Position numbers and translations under genes: made by a program | The notes under the pieces: generated by a model | What the model was told of the DNA's origin: nothing | The model's input: the letters and a program-made list of their open reading frames with translations, nothing else | Databases searched by the model: none | Shown: positions 63,884 through 64,000 of the stretch, piece after piece | Position numbering within the stretch: position 1 is the stretch's first letter | Layout: every line of letters begins with the position of its first letter | Assembly (NCBI RefSeq): GCF_000224335.1 | Contig: NZ_AFXZ01000047.1 | Location: 1-64,000 of the forward strand | DNA: 64,000 bases | Origin: Bizionia argentinensis JUB59 | GTDB lineage: Bacteria > Bacteroidota > Bacteroidia > Flavobacteriales > Flavobacteriaceae | Direction: 5' to 3'

Positions 63884-64000
63884 ATGAATTACGCAAATGA
63901 ATTTGAGAAATTCGCTATAAAAGATCAAGGCATCAGCAGTACATATTACGATAAAATCATCAGTCATATGTATCCAAGTAATTTAACGCCAAACATTATT
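63884..64000 (+). CDS. clpP: ATP-dependent Clp protease proteolytic subunit (3' end outside window)
   Basis: Only the first 39 codons are in the window. MNYANEFEKFAIKDQGISST and YYDKIISHMYPSNLTPNII match the N-terminus of flavobacterial ClpP, the serine peptidase that works with ClpX. The catalytic residues lie beyond the edge. The tig-clpP order supports the call. It is separated from tig by a terminator and so has its own promoter. Confidence 0.85.
   Translation, partial: MNYANEFEKFAIKDQGISSTYYDKIISHMYPSNLTPNII

Noticed and set aside
1-64000. CRISPR arrays, tRNA or rRNA genes, insertion sequences
   Set aside because: On reading both strands I saw no regular spacer-repeat pattern, no tRNA-like T-loop with matching arms and no transposase; a tRNA scan would be needed to be certain.

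Overview
The window is a gene-dense, AT-rich stretch of chromosome from a member of the Flavobacteriaceae (phylum Bacteroidota). This rests on direct reading of the proteins: the gliding and type IX secretion translocon SprA, a PorP/SprF protein, a type IX sorting-domain protein, RemB, alternative complex III, the pair of OmpH proteins beside BamA, and many promoters of the Bacteroidota form TTTG-N19-TAnnTTTG. I see no rRNA, tRNA, CRISPR array, integrase or transposase. Nearly all of it is core genome.

Layout. 1-2.3 kb: a secreted collar-domain protein cut by the window edge, a type IX sorting-domain protein, and two tandem SPOR-domain paralogues. 2.5-14.2 kb: one long respiratory operon, actABCDEF-coxB-coxA (alternative complex III plus oxidase subunits II and I), closed by a tandemly repeated terminator region. 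14.8-21.2 kb: ruvB, a cytochrome P450, queG, maeB and ruvA. 21.2-32.3 kb: sprA, gcvH, a VanZ-like gene, tonB and remB, that is secretion, gliding and envelope-energy functions. 32.4-37.7 kb: the rest of the oxidase, namely heme O synthase, two subunit III proteins, subunit IV, a cysteine-less SCO-like protein, SCO1, a DUF420 protein and a small CxxC membrane protein. 38.0-44.4 kb: a MacB-like ABC exporter with HlyD adaptor and TolC channel, followed by tsaB.

44.4-46.7 kb (minus strand): an MscS channel, dodecin and an Nfu-type Fe-S carrier. 46.9-51.9 kb: an orphan PorP/SprF protein, a LytS-type kinase with its LytTR regulator, and a gamma-carbonic anhydrase. 51.9-60.2 kb (minus strand): the envelope-biogenesis block CBS protein-nadK-DUF6089-uppS-bamA-ompH-ompH-murI. 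60.3-64 kb: pdxJ, an alpha/beta hydrolase, a holin-like membrane protein, the trigger factor gene and the first 39 codons of clpP.

The respiratory genes fit one scheme. Quinol is oxidised by ActC/ActF, electrons leave through the hemes of ActA and ActE, and they reach the CuA site of CoxB and the heme-copper centre of CoxA. The genes at 32-38 kb supply heme O, copper delivery and the remaining subunits.

I found no clearly new multi-gene system. The observations most worth following are regulatory and architectural: a family of 20-bp palindromes that abuts start and stop codons and brackets the lytTR gene; two genes whose putative -7 box grows out of the preceding terminator's T-tract and lies four bases from the start codon; a terminator for mscS buried in the tsaB coding sequence; a tandem array of terminators; an additional heme domain on ActA; a helix-hairpin-helix-like tail on ActC; and a TonB C-terminal-like domain fused to the RemB barrel next to tonB itself.
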